Of a stretch of DNA of 64,000 bases, positions 57,315-64,000 are shown piece by piece. Numbering within the stretch: position 1 is the stretch's first letter; every line of letters begins with the position of its first letter. The notes under the pieces are model-generated. The model was given only the letters and a program-made list of their open reading frames with translations. It was not told where the DNA came from and did no database searches. The DNA comes from JASHUC01 sp963849095 (GTDB lineage: Bacteria; Pseudomonadota; Gammaproteobacteria; Steroidobacterales; Steroidobacteraceae). The stretch is from the NCBI GenBank assembly GCA_963849095.1, contig CAWKGA010000001.1:434001-498000 (forward strand). The letters run 5' to 3'. A program made the position numbers and the translations under genes.

Positions 57315-58193
57315 TCAGATCGCTGCGCGCAGGGCGGCGATACGCTCGTCGAGCGGCGGATGGCTCATGAGGAGCCGCCTGAAGCCTCGGGGCGCGACGC
57401 CCGAGGTGATCCCGAACGCCGTGAACTGCGAGGACGGCAGAGGCTGGTCGGCGGCCTTGAGGCGCTCGAGCGCCGCGATCATGTTCTCCCGGCCCGCGAG
57501 GCGCGCCCCGCCCCGGTCGGCACGGAACTCCCGCCGACGCGAGAAGGCCATCACGATCAGGCTCGCGAAGATTCCGAGCACGAGCTGGCTCACGAGCACC
57601 GTCACCATGTACGCGATACCGCGTCCCTGCCGGTTGCCGAACACGGCGCGATCCACGATGTTGCCGATGATGTACGACAGGAAAATCACGAACGTGTTGA
57701 CGACGCCCTGAATGAGCGTGAGGGTGACCATGTCGCCGTTGGCGACATGCGTGATCTCGTGGCCCAGCACGGCGCGCAGCTCATCCCCGTTCATCCGCTG
57801 CAGCAGGCCGGTGCTCACGGCGACGAGCGCGCTGTCGCGGCGGGGGCCGGTCGCAAAGGCGTTCGGCGCCGGCGACTGGAATATGCCCACCTCCGGCATG
57901 CCGATGCCCGCCGCCTGCGCGTGGGCGCGGACCGCGGCGACGAGCCACTGCTCCGAGGCGCTCGTCGGCTGCTCGATGACCCGCACGCCCATGGCGCGCT
58001 TGGCGATCCATTTCGACAGGAACAGGGAGATGAACGATCCGCCGAAGCCGAAGATCGCCGCGAGCACGAGCAGCGAGCCCAAGTTGGTTCCGGCCCGGGC
58101 GAGGTACGCATCGAGCCCCAGGATGCGGACGACGAGGGTGAGGACGAGCAGTATCGCCAGGTTGGTGGCGAGAAACAGAAGAATGCGCTTCAT
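57315..58193 (-). CDS. htpX: membrane zinc protease HtpX
   Basis: A 292-residue M48 metalloprotease of the inner membrane. Two N-terminal helices (RILLFLATNLAILLVLTLVV and SLLVLAAIFGFGGSFISLFL), the catalytic HEITH (about 143, zinc site) and the third zinc ligand Glu in RRREFRADRGGA. Two further helices lie between. HtpX degrades damaged membrane proteins. ATG 58193 (MKRILLF) is the family start; a longer in-frame stretch upstream is not conserved. No visible SD. The FAD oxidoreductase follows after 5 bp. Confidence 0.93.
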   Translation of the reverse strand: MKRILLFLATNLAILLVLTLVVRILGLDAYLARAGTNLGSLLVLAAIFGFGGSFISLFLSKWIAKRAMGVRVIEQPTSASEQWLVAAVRAHAQAAGIGMPEVGIFQSPAPNAFATGPRRDSALVAVSTGLLQRMNGDELRAVLGHEITHVANGDMVTLTLIQGVVNTFVIFLSYIIGNIVDRAVFGNRQGRGIAYMVTVLVSQLVLGIFASLIVMAFSRRREFRADRGGARLAGRENMIAALERLKAADQPLPSSQFTAFGITSGVAPRGFRRLLMSHPPLDERIAALRAAI

Positions 58194-58335
58194 GAGGGAG
58201 TTCCGTGCCGAAATGAGCCCTACCAGGCCTTTGGACCGGCCGGGCGCGGCCGTGGTTCGGGCCCGCGCCACACTTTACCGGTCCCCTGCCATCCAAGGCT
58301 ACAGTGGGGGCTAACCGCTTATTTTCAAAGGCTGC

Positions 58336-59067
58336 CTAGGCAGCCTGACCCATCAGGCGGACGTAAAAGGTGTTGAGGACGCCATAGCATTCGCAGCACG
58401 CCTCCGCCTCGAGCTTGCGCCGGTTGGCGATGGTGATGACGCCGCGGCGATACTCGATGAGGCCCGCCCGCCGCAGCTCGGCGGCGACCTCGCTCACGGA
58501 CTGCCGGCGCACGCCGAGCATGTCCGCGAGCACCGATTGGGGCAGCTCGAACTGCGCCGTGCCGGCACGGTCCTGCACCATGAGCAGCCACCGGCAGGCG
58601 CGTTGCCGCAGCGTGTGGAGGGTGTTGCAGGCGGCCGTCTGCTGGGCAGAGCGGATCGTGTAGGTCGCGTACCGGTGCATCAGCCGCTGGAGCGCGGGGC
58701 TCCTGCGGATGCTGTCGAGAAACACCGAGGCGGCAAGCCGGTAGGAGCGCCCCTCGATTTGCTGCAGCACCGTGTTCGGGCTCCACTGGATCCCGAAGTA
58801 AATCGACAGCCCGAGCACGCCTTCGTTGCCGATCGCCGCTGCCTCGCACGCACCGCCCTCCTCGGTGCCGATCGTGACCGCCATCGATCCTGTCAGCGGG
58901 AAATAGGCGTGGAACATCGGTCTGTCCTGCCTATGGATCACCTGCCCCGCGGTGTGCGCGACCAGTTGCAGCGCGGACTTAAGGCCCGCACTCTCGCGCA
59001 AGAACACCTCGAGCATTCGGTTCCTCGAAAGCGCTGCCTGGACTGCTTTGAAGCGTCCATCCGCCAT
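58336..59067 (-). CDS. Crp/Fnr family transcriptional regulator
   Basis: A 243-residue regulator with an N-terminal cyclic-nucleotide-binding-like beta roll (about 35-140: FHAYFPLTGSMAVTIGTEEGG) and a C-terminal winged HTH (about 165-225: LPQSVLADMLGVRRQSVSEVAAELRRAGLIEYRRGVITI). The RES-type phosphate-binding cassette of true cAMP receptors is not evident and there is no N-terminal Cys set for an FeS cluster, so the ligand is unknown. A tail with CCECYG holds three Cys. ATG 59067 has AGGGG upstream. It is divergent from a response regulator gene across about 170 bp. Confidence 0.87.
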   Translation of the reverse strand: MADGRFKAVQAALSRNRMLEVFLRESAGLKSALQLVAHTAGQVIHRQDRPMFHAYFPLTGSMAVTIGTEEGGACEAAAIGNEGVLGLSIYFGIQWSPNTVLQQIEGRSYRLAASVFLDSIRRSPALQRLMHRYATYTIRSAQQTAACNTLHTLRQRACRWLLMVQDRAGTAQFELPQSVLADMLGVRRQSVSEVAAELRRAGLIEYRRGVITIANRRKLEAEACCECYGVLNTFYVRLMGQAA

Positions 59068-59241
59068 ACAAAGCGCCCCTTTAGACCCCCGGCAGCGGCC
59101 ATACTCAAGCAAGTGCCGTGCCCCGGTGTGTCGCCTACCGGACAGACGACGCGTTCTTGCAATTGTTAGATGGAAAGCCCAACGCCCCGGAACGACAGTC
59201 CCGCCGGTGCGGGGGGACAGGCTCGAGAGGGGGGTCCTGCT

Positions 59242-59652
59242 TTGTCCGAGTCCGATACCGTCGCGCTGCACGGGCGAGTCCTCGTCGCCGACGATATGCC
59301 TGACGCCGCGCGCACCCTCGCGATGCTGTTCGAGCTGTACGGCGCGGAGGTGCGTTTCACGCTCGACGGCGGGGAGGCGGTGCGAGTCGCCGAGAGCTTC
59401 CGGCCGGATATCGTGGTGCTCGACATCACCATGCCGGGTTTGAGCGGCTACGACGCGGCCCGCGCCATCCGCAGCGCACCCTGGGGACGAGCGATGGTGC
59501 TCGTTGCGCTTACCGGCTGGGGTCGACGCGCCGATCTCGAGGCGGCCCACGCCGCCGGCTTCGACGGACACCTCCTGAAGCCGGTCGATCCGCAGGCGCT
59601 GCTCGAGGTGATCTCCCGGCTGCGTGAGCGCAAGCGCCTGCCGGACCCGTGA
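59242..59652 (+). CDS. single-domain response regulator
   Basis: A receiver domain of about 136 residues: VLVADDMPDAARTLAMLF (acidic pocket), IVVLDITMPGLSG with the phospho-acceptor Asp, ALTGWGRRADLEAAHAAGFDGHLLKPVDP with Thr and Lys. There is no output domain, so it acts by protein contact. TTG 59242 is preferred as it follows GAGAGGGGGG by about 7 nt; the same frame opens at ATG 59170 with no SD, giving 160 residues. It lies beside a Crp-type regulator gene but no kinase. The hybrid kinase at 4268 is the only kinase in the window. Confidence 0.8.
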   Translation: MSESDTVALHGRVLVADDMPDAARTLAMLFELYGAEVRFTLDGGEAVRVAESFRPDIVVLDITMPGLSGYDAARAIRSAPWGRAMVLVALTGWGRRADLEAAHAAGFDGHLLKPVDPQALLEVISRLRERKRLPDP

Positions 59653-59661
59653 GCCGGGCGG

Positions 59662-60645
59662 CTAGCGCAGCATGGCGCCGAGCAGCCGGCCTACGGCGAA
59701 GCTCACGATCCCGGCACCGCCGCCGATGAGCACCATGCGCAGGGCTCCGCGCCAGGCAGAGCGGCCGGTGAAGAGGCTGAGCGTCAACCCCACCGCGATC
59801 AGCGCGACGAGCGTGGCCGCGGCGGCCGCCGTGATCCCCTCGAGGCCCCGCAGGCCGGCGAGGAAGGGCGCGAGCGGGACAGCCGCGCCGATCGCGAACG
59901 ACAGGAACGAGGAGCCGGCCGCGCTCCAGGGCGAGCCGAGGTCGTCTGGATTGAGACCCAGCTCCTCGCGCGAGAGGACATCGAGCATCTGCTCCGGATT
60001 GGCGAGCAGCGCGCGGCTCATGCCTCGCGCCTGCTCGATATCGATACCCCGCGCCTGATAGATCAGCGCGAGCTCCTCGGCCTCCTCCTCGGGGTAGGCG
60101 GCGACCTCGGCGCGCTCGAGGGCGATCTGGTACTCGTACATCTCGCGCTGCGAGCGCACCGAGACGTACTCCCCCGAGGCCATCGACAGTGCCCCCGCCA
60201 GCAGGCCGGCGGCGCCGGCGGTCAGCACGTACACGCTACCGGCGCGTGCCCCGGCAACGCCCAGGACGAGACTGGCGTTCGAGATGAGGCCGTCGTTCAC
60301 GCCGAAAACGGCCGCGCGCAGATTCCCGCCGACCGAGGTTCGATGACGCGCGCCGACATCCGCGGCGGAAGTCGGCATGGCATGTCCCGGCGCATGGACT
60401 GTTGACCCGTAGATCGAGAGCCCGCGGAGCTTCATGGCGGCGAGCACTCCGCGCAGCGAGCGGGGACCGAAGCGCCGGACCAGGCGCGCGACGATACGCG
60501 CGCGCAGAGAGGGCCGGAACGCTCGTGGCGGGGCGCCGGAGGCCGCGCCCGAGTGGGCTTGCCAGTGCTCGGCTTGCTCCTCGGCCGCAGCGGCGAGTTT
60601 CAGGAACAGGGCACTCTTGGCGGGATCGGGCTCGGCGCGCGCCAC
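59662..60645 (-). CDS. VIT1/CCC1-family membrane protein with an N-terminal ferritin-like helix
   Basis: At least 327 residues. C-terminal five-helix VIT/CCC1 fold: HRTSVGGNLRAAVFGVNDGLISNASLVLGVAGA, SMASGEYVSVRSQREMYE and three more helices to GRLLGAMLR. These proteins export Fe(II) or Mn(II), usually from the cytoplasm. The first 40 residues (PDPAKSALFLKLAAAAEEQAEHW) are the end of a ferritin/rubrerythrin-like segment, which suggests the true N-terminus lies upstream: the same frame continues through WFHERESAWLYREV to CTG at 60705 but has no ATG, GTG or TTG there. GTG 60645 is the first ordinary start codon. Confidence 0.8.
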   Translation of the reverse strand: MARAEPDPAKSALFLKLAAAAEEQAEHWQAHSGAASGAPPRAFRPSLRARIVARLVRRFGPRSLRGVLAAMKLRGLSIYGSTVHAPGHAMPTSAADVGARHRTSVGGNLRAAVFGVNDGLISNASLVLGVAGARAGSVYVLTAGAAGLLAGALSMASGEYVSVRSQREMYEYQIALERAEVAAYPEEEAEELALIYQARGIDIEQARGMSRALLANPEQMLDVLSREELGLNPDDLGSPWSAAGSSFLSFAIGAAVPLAPFLAGLRGLEGITAAAAATLVALIAVGLTLSLFTGRSAWRGALRMVLIGGGAGIVSFAVGRLLGAMLR

Positions 60646-60744
60646 TTCGCGATACAGCCAGGCCGACTCCCGCTCGTGGAACCAGCTGTCGGGGTCGGCG
60701 CTCAGGCAGGGATCCCGGCTTGGAGCTAGGAGAGGGGCCGGGGA

Positions 60745-61074
60745 TCAGTATTCGTCCCGGTCTTCGTCCTCTTCCTCCTCGTCCTCGTCCAGATCGTCAT
60801 CGTCGTCGTCCCAGTCGTCGTCGTCTTCTTCTTCCTCCTCCTCGTCCTCTTCATCCTCTTCCGGCTTCATCGATGCGGCCCACCCTTCAGGCTCCGCGAT
60901 GCGCTCGAGATCCATTTCGTGCCAGCTCTCGAGATCGATCTCCTCGATATCCCCGTCGAGGTACTCGATCTCGACGAGCTCCGAATCCTCATCGACCGAC
61001 AGTACGCGGAAGGACTCCTCCTCCTCCAGATTCTCGTACCACTGGCCGGTGACCGGCTCGTAATCTCTGCTCAC
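60745..61074 (-). CDS. small acidic protein with an Asp/Glu tail, hypothetical (possibly DUF6763)
   Basis: A 109-residue protein. The first 65 residues form a conserved-looking unit (SRDYEPVTGQWYENLEEEESFRVLSVDEDSELVEIEYLDGDIEEIDL) like an SH3-type small domain. After residue 70 the chain is almost only Asp and Glu (about 38 acidic residues). Similar short N-terminal sequences occur in gammaproteobacteria under DUF6763, which I recall but cannot check. No catalytic motif is visible. The GAA/GAG/GAT/GAC codon run explains the local strand-biased repeat of the DNA. Confidence 0.7.
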   Translation of the reverse strand: MSRDYEPVTGQWYENLEEEESFRVLSVDEDSELVEIEYLDGDIEEIDLESWHEMDLERIAEPEGWAASMKPEEDEEDEEEEEEDDDDWDDDDDDLDEDEEEEDEDRDEY

Positions 61075-61144
61075 CGCTCGCTCCCTTGGGGGCTGACACC
61101 CTCGCTCGTCAGTTTAAGGGCGTGCTCAAAACGAGTCTATCCCG

Positions 61145-61150
61145 TATAGT
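61145..61150 (+). promoter_or_regulatory. -10 box TATAGT placed for a leaderless proB transcript
   Basis: TATAGT ends 6 nt before ATG 61157 (spacer ttttcc) and no SD precedes the start codon. The start site would fall on the ATG itself, as for the gene at 52089. A -35 is weak. Confidence 0.4.
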
Positions 61151-61156
61151 TTTTCC

Positions 61157-62335
61157 ATGGCTGCGCGACGCCCCAGCTCAGATTCCCCGCTCCTCACGGC
61201 GCGCCGCGTCGTGGTGAAGGTCGGGTCGGCGCTCCTGGTGGACCAGGAGGCGGGCCGCCTCAACCGCGGCTGGCTCGAGAGCCTCATCGAGGATCTCGTG
61301 CGGCTGCGCAAGCGCGGCCAGCAGGTGATCCTCGTTTCCTCGGGCGCCATCGCGCTCGGCCGGCGTCAGCTTGGGCTCCCGCGGGGCGTCCTCAAGCTGG
61401 AGGAGAGTCAGGCCGCCGCGGCCGTGGGCCAGATCAGGCTCGCCCACGCCTACAAGGAGCTGCTCGAGGAGAAGGACATCGCCGTCGCGCAGGTGCTGTT
61501 GACGCTCGAGGACAGCGAACGCCGGCGGCGGTTCTTGAATGCGCGCGCCACCCTCGAGTCGCTGCTGGCGCTCGGGGCCCTGCCGGTCATCAACGAGAAC
61601 GACACGGTGGCGACCGCGGAGATCCGCTATGGCGACAACGATCGCCTCGCGGCGCGCGTCGCGCAGATGACCAGCGCCGACTGCCTCGTGCTGCTCTCGG
61701 ACGTGGACGGCCTCTACACGGCGGACCCGCACAAGGATGCGGGCGCCGAGCTCATCGACCGCGTCATGCGCGTGACGCCCGAGATAGAGGCCATGGCGGG
61801 GCGGTCGGCGTCCGATGTGGGATCGGGCGGGATGACGACGAAGATCATGGCGGCAAAGATAGCCGTCGCCGCGGGCTGCCACATGTGCATCGCAGCGGGC
61901 CATCACCGCCATCCGGTTCGACGCATCGAGGAGGGTGCCCGCTGCACCTGGTTCGTGCCCGGCGCGACCCCGGTTGCGGCGCGCAAGCAATGGATCGCGG
62001 GCACCCTGCGCCCAGCGGGCGCCATCGCGATCGACGCGGGAGCGCTGCGCGCGCTGTACGAGGGCAAGAGCCTCCTTCCGGCCGGTGTCGTCCGCGCGCT
62101 CGGCCGATTCGATCGGGGCGACACGGTGAGCGTGCTCGGACCGGACAGCGCTGAGGTCGCCCGGGGCATCGTCGCCTATTCCGACGGGGACGCGGCGCGG
62201 ATCATGGGCCGCAAGTCGTCGGAGATCGAGAGCATTCTAGGCTTCCGCGGACGCGACGAGATGATTCATCGCGACGATCTCGTGATCCTGCAGGCGAGTG
62301 CGAAACCCGCGCAGCCCATGGAGGAGGCATCATGA
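61157..62335 (+). CDS. proB: glutamate 5-kinase
   Basis: A 392-residue enzyme that phosphorylates glutamate in the first step of proline synthesis. The amino-acid kinase domain (about 15-255) has VVVKVGSALLV, ILVSSGAIALGRRQLG, INENDTVATAEIRYGDND and LLSDVDGLYTADP with GSGGMTTKIMAAKIAVAAGC. A C-terminal PUA domain (about 290-375, GAIAIDAGALRALYEGKSLLPAGV) is present, as in E. coli. Feedback inhibition by proline is typical of the family. Its TGA overlaps the proA ATG (ATGA). No SD; a -10 box is adjacent to the ATG. Confidence 0.95.
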   Translation: MAARRPSSDSPLLTARRVVVKVGSALLVDQEAGRLNRGWLESLIEDLVRLRKRGQQVILVSSGAIALGRRQLGLPRGVLKLEESQAAAAVGQIRLAHAYKELLEEKDIAVAQVLLTLEDSERRRRFLNARATLESLLALGALPVINENDTVATAEIRYGDNDRLAARVAQMTSADCLVLLSDVDGLYTADPHKDAGAELIDRVMRVTPEIEAMAGRSASDVGSGGMTTKIMAAKIAVAAGCHMCIAAGHHRHPVRRIEEGARCTWFVPGATPVAARKQWIAGTLRPAGAIAIDAGALRALYEGKSLLPAGVVRALGRFDRGDTVSVLGPDSAEVARGIVAYSDGDAARIMGRKSSEIESILGFRGRDEMIHRDDLVILQASAKPAQPMEEAS

Positions 62336-63621
62336 GTACTCCCTCCACAACCGGTAGCAACGCGAGCATCGGCCAGCTGATGGAGCGCATGGGCGCCGCG
62401 GCGTGCGCCGCTGCCGCCGTTCTCGCAAACACCGGCACCGAGCAGAAGAACCGGGCGCTCACCGCCGCCGCCGCTGCCATCCGTGCCCGCCGCGCCGACA
62501 TCCTCGCGGCGAATGCCGCGGACCTCGACGCCGCGCGCGCGAAGAAGCTCACGGCCGCGCTGCTCGACCGGCTGCAGCTCGACGACAAGCGGATCGAGGC
62601 CATGGCTCGCGGGATCGAGGAGATCATCGCGTTGCCCGATCCCATAGGCACCGTCGCGGCGGAGTGGGAGCGGCCGAATGGACTGCGCATCCGGCGCGTG
62701 CGCGTGCCGCTCGGCGTGATCGGGATCATCTACGAGAGCCGGCCGAACGTCACGGCTGACGCCGGCTCGCTCTGCCTCAAATCCGGCAACGCCGTGATCC
62801 TGCGCGGCGGCTCGGAGAGCACGCGCTCGAGCGGCGCCATCCACGAGTGCCTCGTCGAGGGGCTGCGCGCGGCCGGCTTGCCGGAGAGCTGCATTCAAAT
62901 CGTGCCTACTCCCGATCGGGCGGCGGTGGGCTACATGCTCTCGGACATGACCGAGTATCTCGATGTGCTGGTGCCGCGCGGTGGCAAGGATCTCGTCGCC
63001 CGCGTGCAGAAGGAGGCGCGCGTTCCCGTGATCGGCCATCTGGAAGGCAATTGCCATGTGTACGTCGACCGCGAGGCGGACCTCGAGATGGCTCGCGCGA
63101 TCGTGCTCAACGCCAAGATGCGCCGCACGGGGATCTGCAGCGCGGCGGAGACGCTGCTGATCGACCGCGGCTGCGTCCACTCGCATTTGAAGCCGATCGT
63201 GGGCGACCTGCTCGACGCCGGCTGCGAGGTCCGCGGAGACCCTACCGTGCAACGGGCCGACGCCCGGGTGCGGCCCGCGACGGAGGAGGACTGGCTCACC
63301 GAGTACCTCGACGCAATCATCGCAGCTCGCGTGGTGGACGGCGTCGACGCCGCCATCGAGCACATCACCCGCTACGGCTCCGCGCATACGGAGACGATCG
63401 TGACCGAGAATGCCGGCGCGGCGGAGCGGTTTCTCGAGCGCGTGGACAGCGCGATCGTGCTGCACAACGCGTCGACGCAGTTTGCGGACGGCGGGGAGTT
63501 CGGGATGGGCGCGGAGATCGGGATATCGACCGACCGGTTTCACGCCCGCGGGCCGGTCGGCGCCGAGCAGCTGACGAGCTACAAGTATGTCGTGCTCGGC
63601 GCGGGGCAGGTGAGGCCCTGA
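62332..63621 (+). CDS. proA: gamma-glutamyl phosphate reductase
   Basis: A 429-residue NADPH-dependent reductase of the aldehyde dehydrogenase fold, second step of proline synthesis. Landmarks: VPLGVIGIIYESRPNVTADAG, CLKSGNAVILRGGSE, VLVPRGGKDLVARVQKEARVPVIGHLEGNCHVYVD and the catalytic Cys in RTGICSAAETLLID (about 265). The C-terminus has TETIVTENAGAAERFLERVDSAIVLHNASTQFADGGEFGMGAEIGIST. It is coupled to proB by a 4-bp overlap. It is convergent with a rhodanese-domain gene, 4 bp away. Confidence 0.95.
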   Translation: MSTPSTTGSNASIGQLMERMGAAACAAAAVLANTGTEQKNRALTAAAAAIRARRADILAANAADLDAARAKKLTAALLDRLQLDDKRIEAMARGIEEIIALPDPIGTVAAEWERPNGLRIRRVRVPLGVIGIIYESRPNVTADAGSLCLKSGNAVILRGGSESTRSSGAIHECLVEGLRAAGLPESCIQIVPTPDRAAVGYMLSDMTEYLDVLVPRGGKDLVARVQKEARVPVIGHLEGNCHVYVDREADLEMARAIVLNAKMRRTGICSAAETLLIDRGCVHSHLKPIVGDLLDAGCEVRGDPTVQRADARVRPATEEDWLTEYLDAIIAARVVDGVDAAIEHITRYGSAHTETIVTENAGAAERFLERVDSAIVLHNASTQFADGGEFGMGAEIGISTDRFHARGPVGAEQLTSYKYVVLGAGQVRP

Positions 63622-63625
63622 GGCC

Positions 63626-64000
63626 TCACGCGGGCAGCCGGAGCGCGGCGATGCCCCCGGATAGCGAATAGACCGACTCGAACCCTCTCGCACGCAGCTC
63701 CTGCGCTCCGGCGAGGCTGCGTTTGCCGCTCGCGCAGACCAGCAGGTACTTGGCGGACGGGTCGAGCGGGCGCTCGCCGCTCCGCGGGCCCCCCTGAGCC
63801 ATTTCTATCAACGCGTGGAGCGGGATGTGGCGTACCCGCTCGGCGGGCGCCGGCTGCTCCGCGACCTCGCGCGGCTCCCGCACGTCGATGATGCCGAAGC
63901 CCTGCCGCAGCGCCTCCGACAGATCGGCGAAGCGGAGCTCGGCGACAGCCGCGGTCTCGGGAGCGGACGCCGCGGCCTGCGCCCCGGAGCGGACGGTGAT
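63626..64000 (-). CDS. C-terminal rhodanese domain, probably of a MoeB/ThiF-type adenylyltransferase (partial)
   Basis: The frame stays open to the window edge; 124 residues are visible. The rhodanese domain is complete: FADLSEALRQGFGIIDVREPRE, HIPLHALIEM and the active-site loop LLVCASGKRSLAGAQEL (Cys in the CxxGxRS pattern), ending YSLSGGIAAL. The visible start (ITVRSGAQ) would fit the last residues of an adenylating enzyme, the common fusion partner in molybdopterin and thiamine sulfur transfer, but that part lies outside the window. A short ORF from GTG 63883 alone would cut the domain in half, so it is not the start. Confidence 0.75.
   Translation of the reverse strand: MTVRSGAQAAASAPETAAVAELRFADLSEALRQGFGIIDVREPREVAEQPAPAERVRHIPLHALIEMAQGGPRSGERPLDPSAKYLLVCASGKRSLAGAQELRARGFESVYSLSGGIAALRLPA

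Noticed and set aside
60770..60860. Simple-sequence repeat of cctc/tcttc units
   Set aside because: It is the coding run for the Asp/Glu tail of the acidic protein (60745-61074), not a microsatellite or CRISPR-like array.

Overview
The window is a very GC-rich, gene-dense proteobacterial chromosome segment. BamA-type outer-membrane protein, azurin, HtpX, TesB, TypA, a ferredoxin-NADP reductase and a proB-proA operon all point to a Gram-negative proteobacterium. A soil or water gammaproteobacterium fits best, but that placement is inference. No tRNA, rRNA, CRISPR array or prophage was seen. Genes abut or overlap by 4 bp (ATGA, GTGA, TTGA) in many places, so most transcripts are polycistronic.

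Layout. (1) 0-10.4 kb: MFS transporter, a YbjQ-type protein with a small membrane protein, a DUF3237 protein plus GMC oxidoreductase, a soluble four-PAS hybrid histidine kinase, and a minus-strand operon of MarR regulator, receiver-nucleotide cyclase and NYN/OST-HTH protein. (2) 10.4-28 kb: a catabolic region. It has two SDRs, two acyl-CoA synthetases, thiolase, crotonase, hotdog thioesterase, FAH-fold hydrolase, an extradiol dioxygenase of the LigA/LigB type, a MetE-C-like zinc methyltransferase, a CaiB-type CoA transferase, three SnoaL-like proteins and GTP cyclohydrolase I. An IS110/IS1111-type element interrupts it. Together these suggest CoA activation and beta-oxidation-like shortening of an acyl or aryl-acyl substrate, ring cleavage, and folate-linked methyl transfer. 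The substrate is not known. (3) 28-33 kb: typA, a glycogen-debrancher-like glycosidase and an ABC exporter. (4) 33-48 kb: a minus-strand glycogen/trehalose cluster in transcription order glgB, glgE, treS-maltokinase fusion, glgX, treZ, treY, lapA-like. It encodes both the TreS-Mak-GlgE-GlgB route and the TreY-TreZ route. (5) 48-64 kb: glycerophosphodiesterase, GGDEF-EAL protein, ferredoxin-NADP reductase, azurin, acyl-CoA thioesterase II, an alpha/beta hydrolase that has lost its serine nucleophile, an FAD-linked oxidase, HtpX, a Crp-type regulator, a response regulator, a VIT-family protein, an acidic protein, proB-proA and the end of a rhodanese-domain protein.

The strongest anomaly is between about 41.79 and 47.60 kb. 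treS-mak, glgE and glgB are cut by more than 20 single-base insertions, nearly all G or C, while the flanks are clean and the protein sequence stays conserved across the shifting frames. This looks like uncorrected sequence rather than genuine gene decay, but it must be resolved before any of these genes is called dead. Other points worth a look: two mutually exclusive hairpins that can hide the transposase ribosome-binding site; a candidate guide RNA of the IS element; the LigAB/FAH/MetE-like/FolE catabolic cluster; and -10 boxes placed so that two genes may have leaderless mRNAs.
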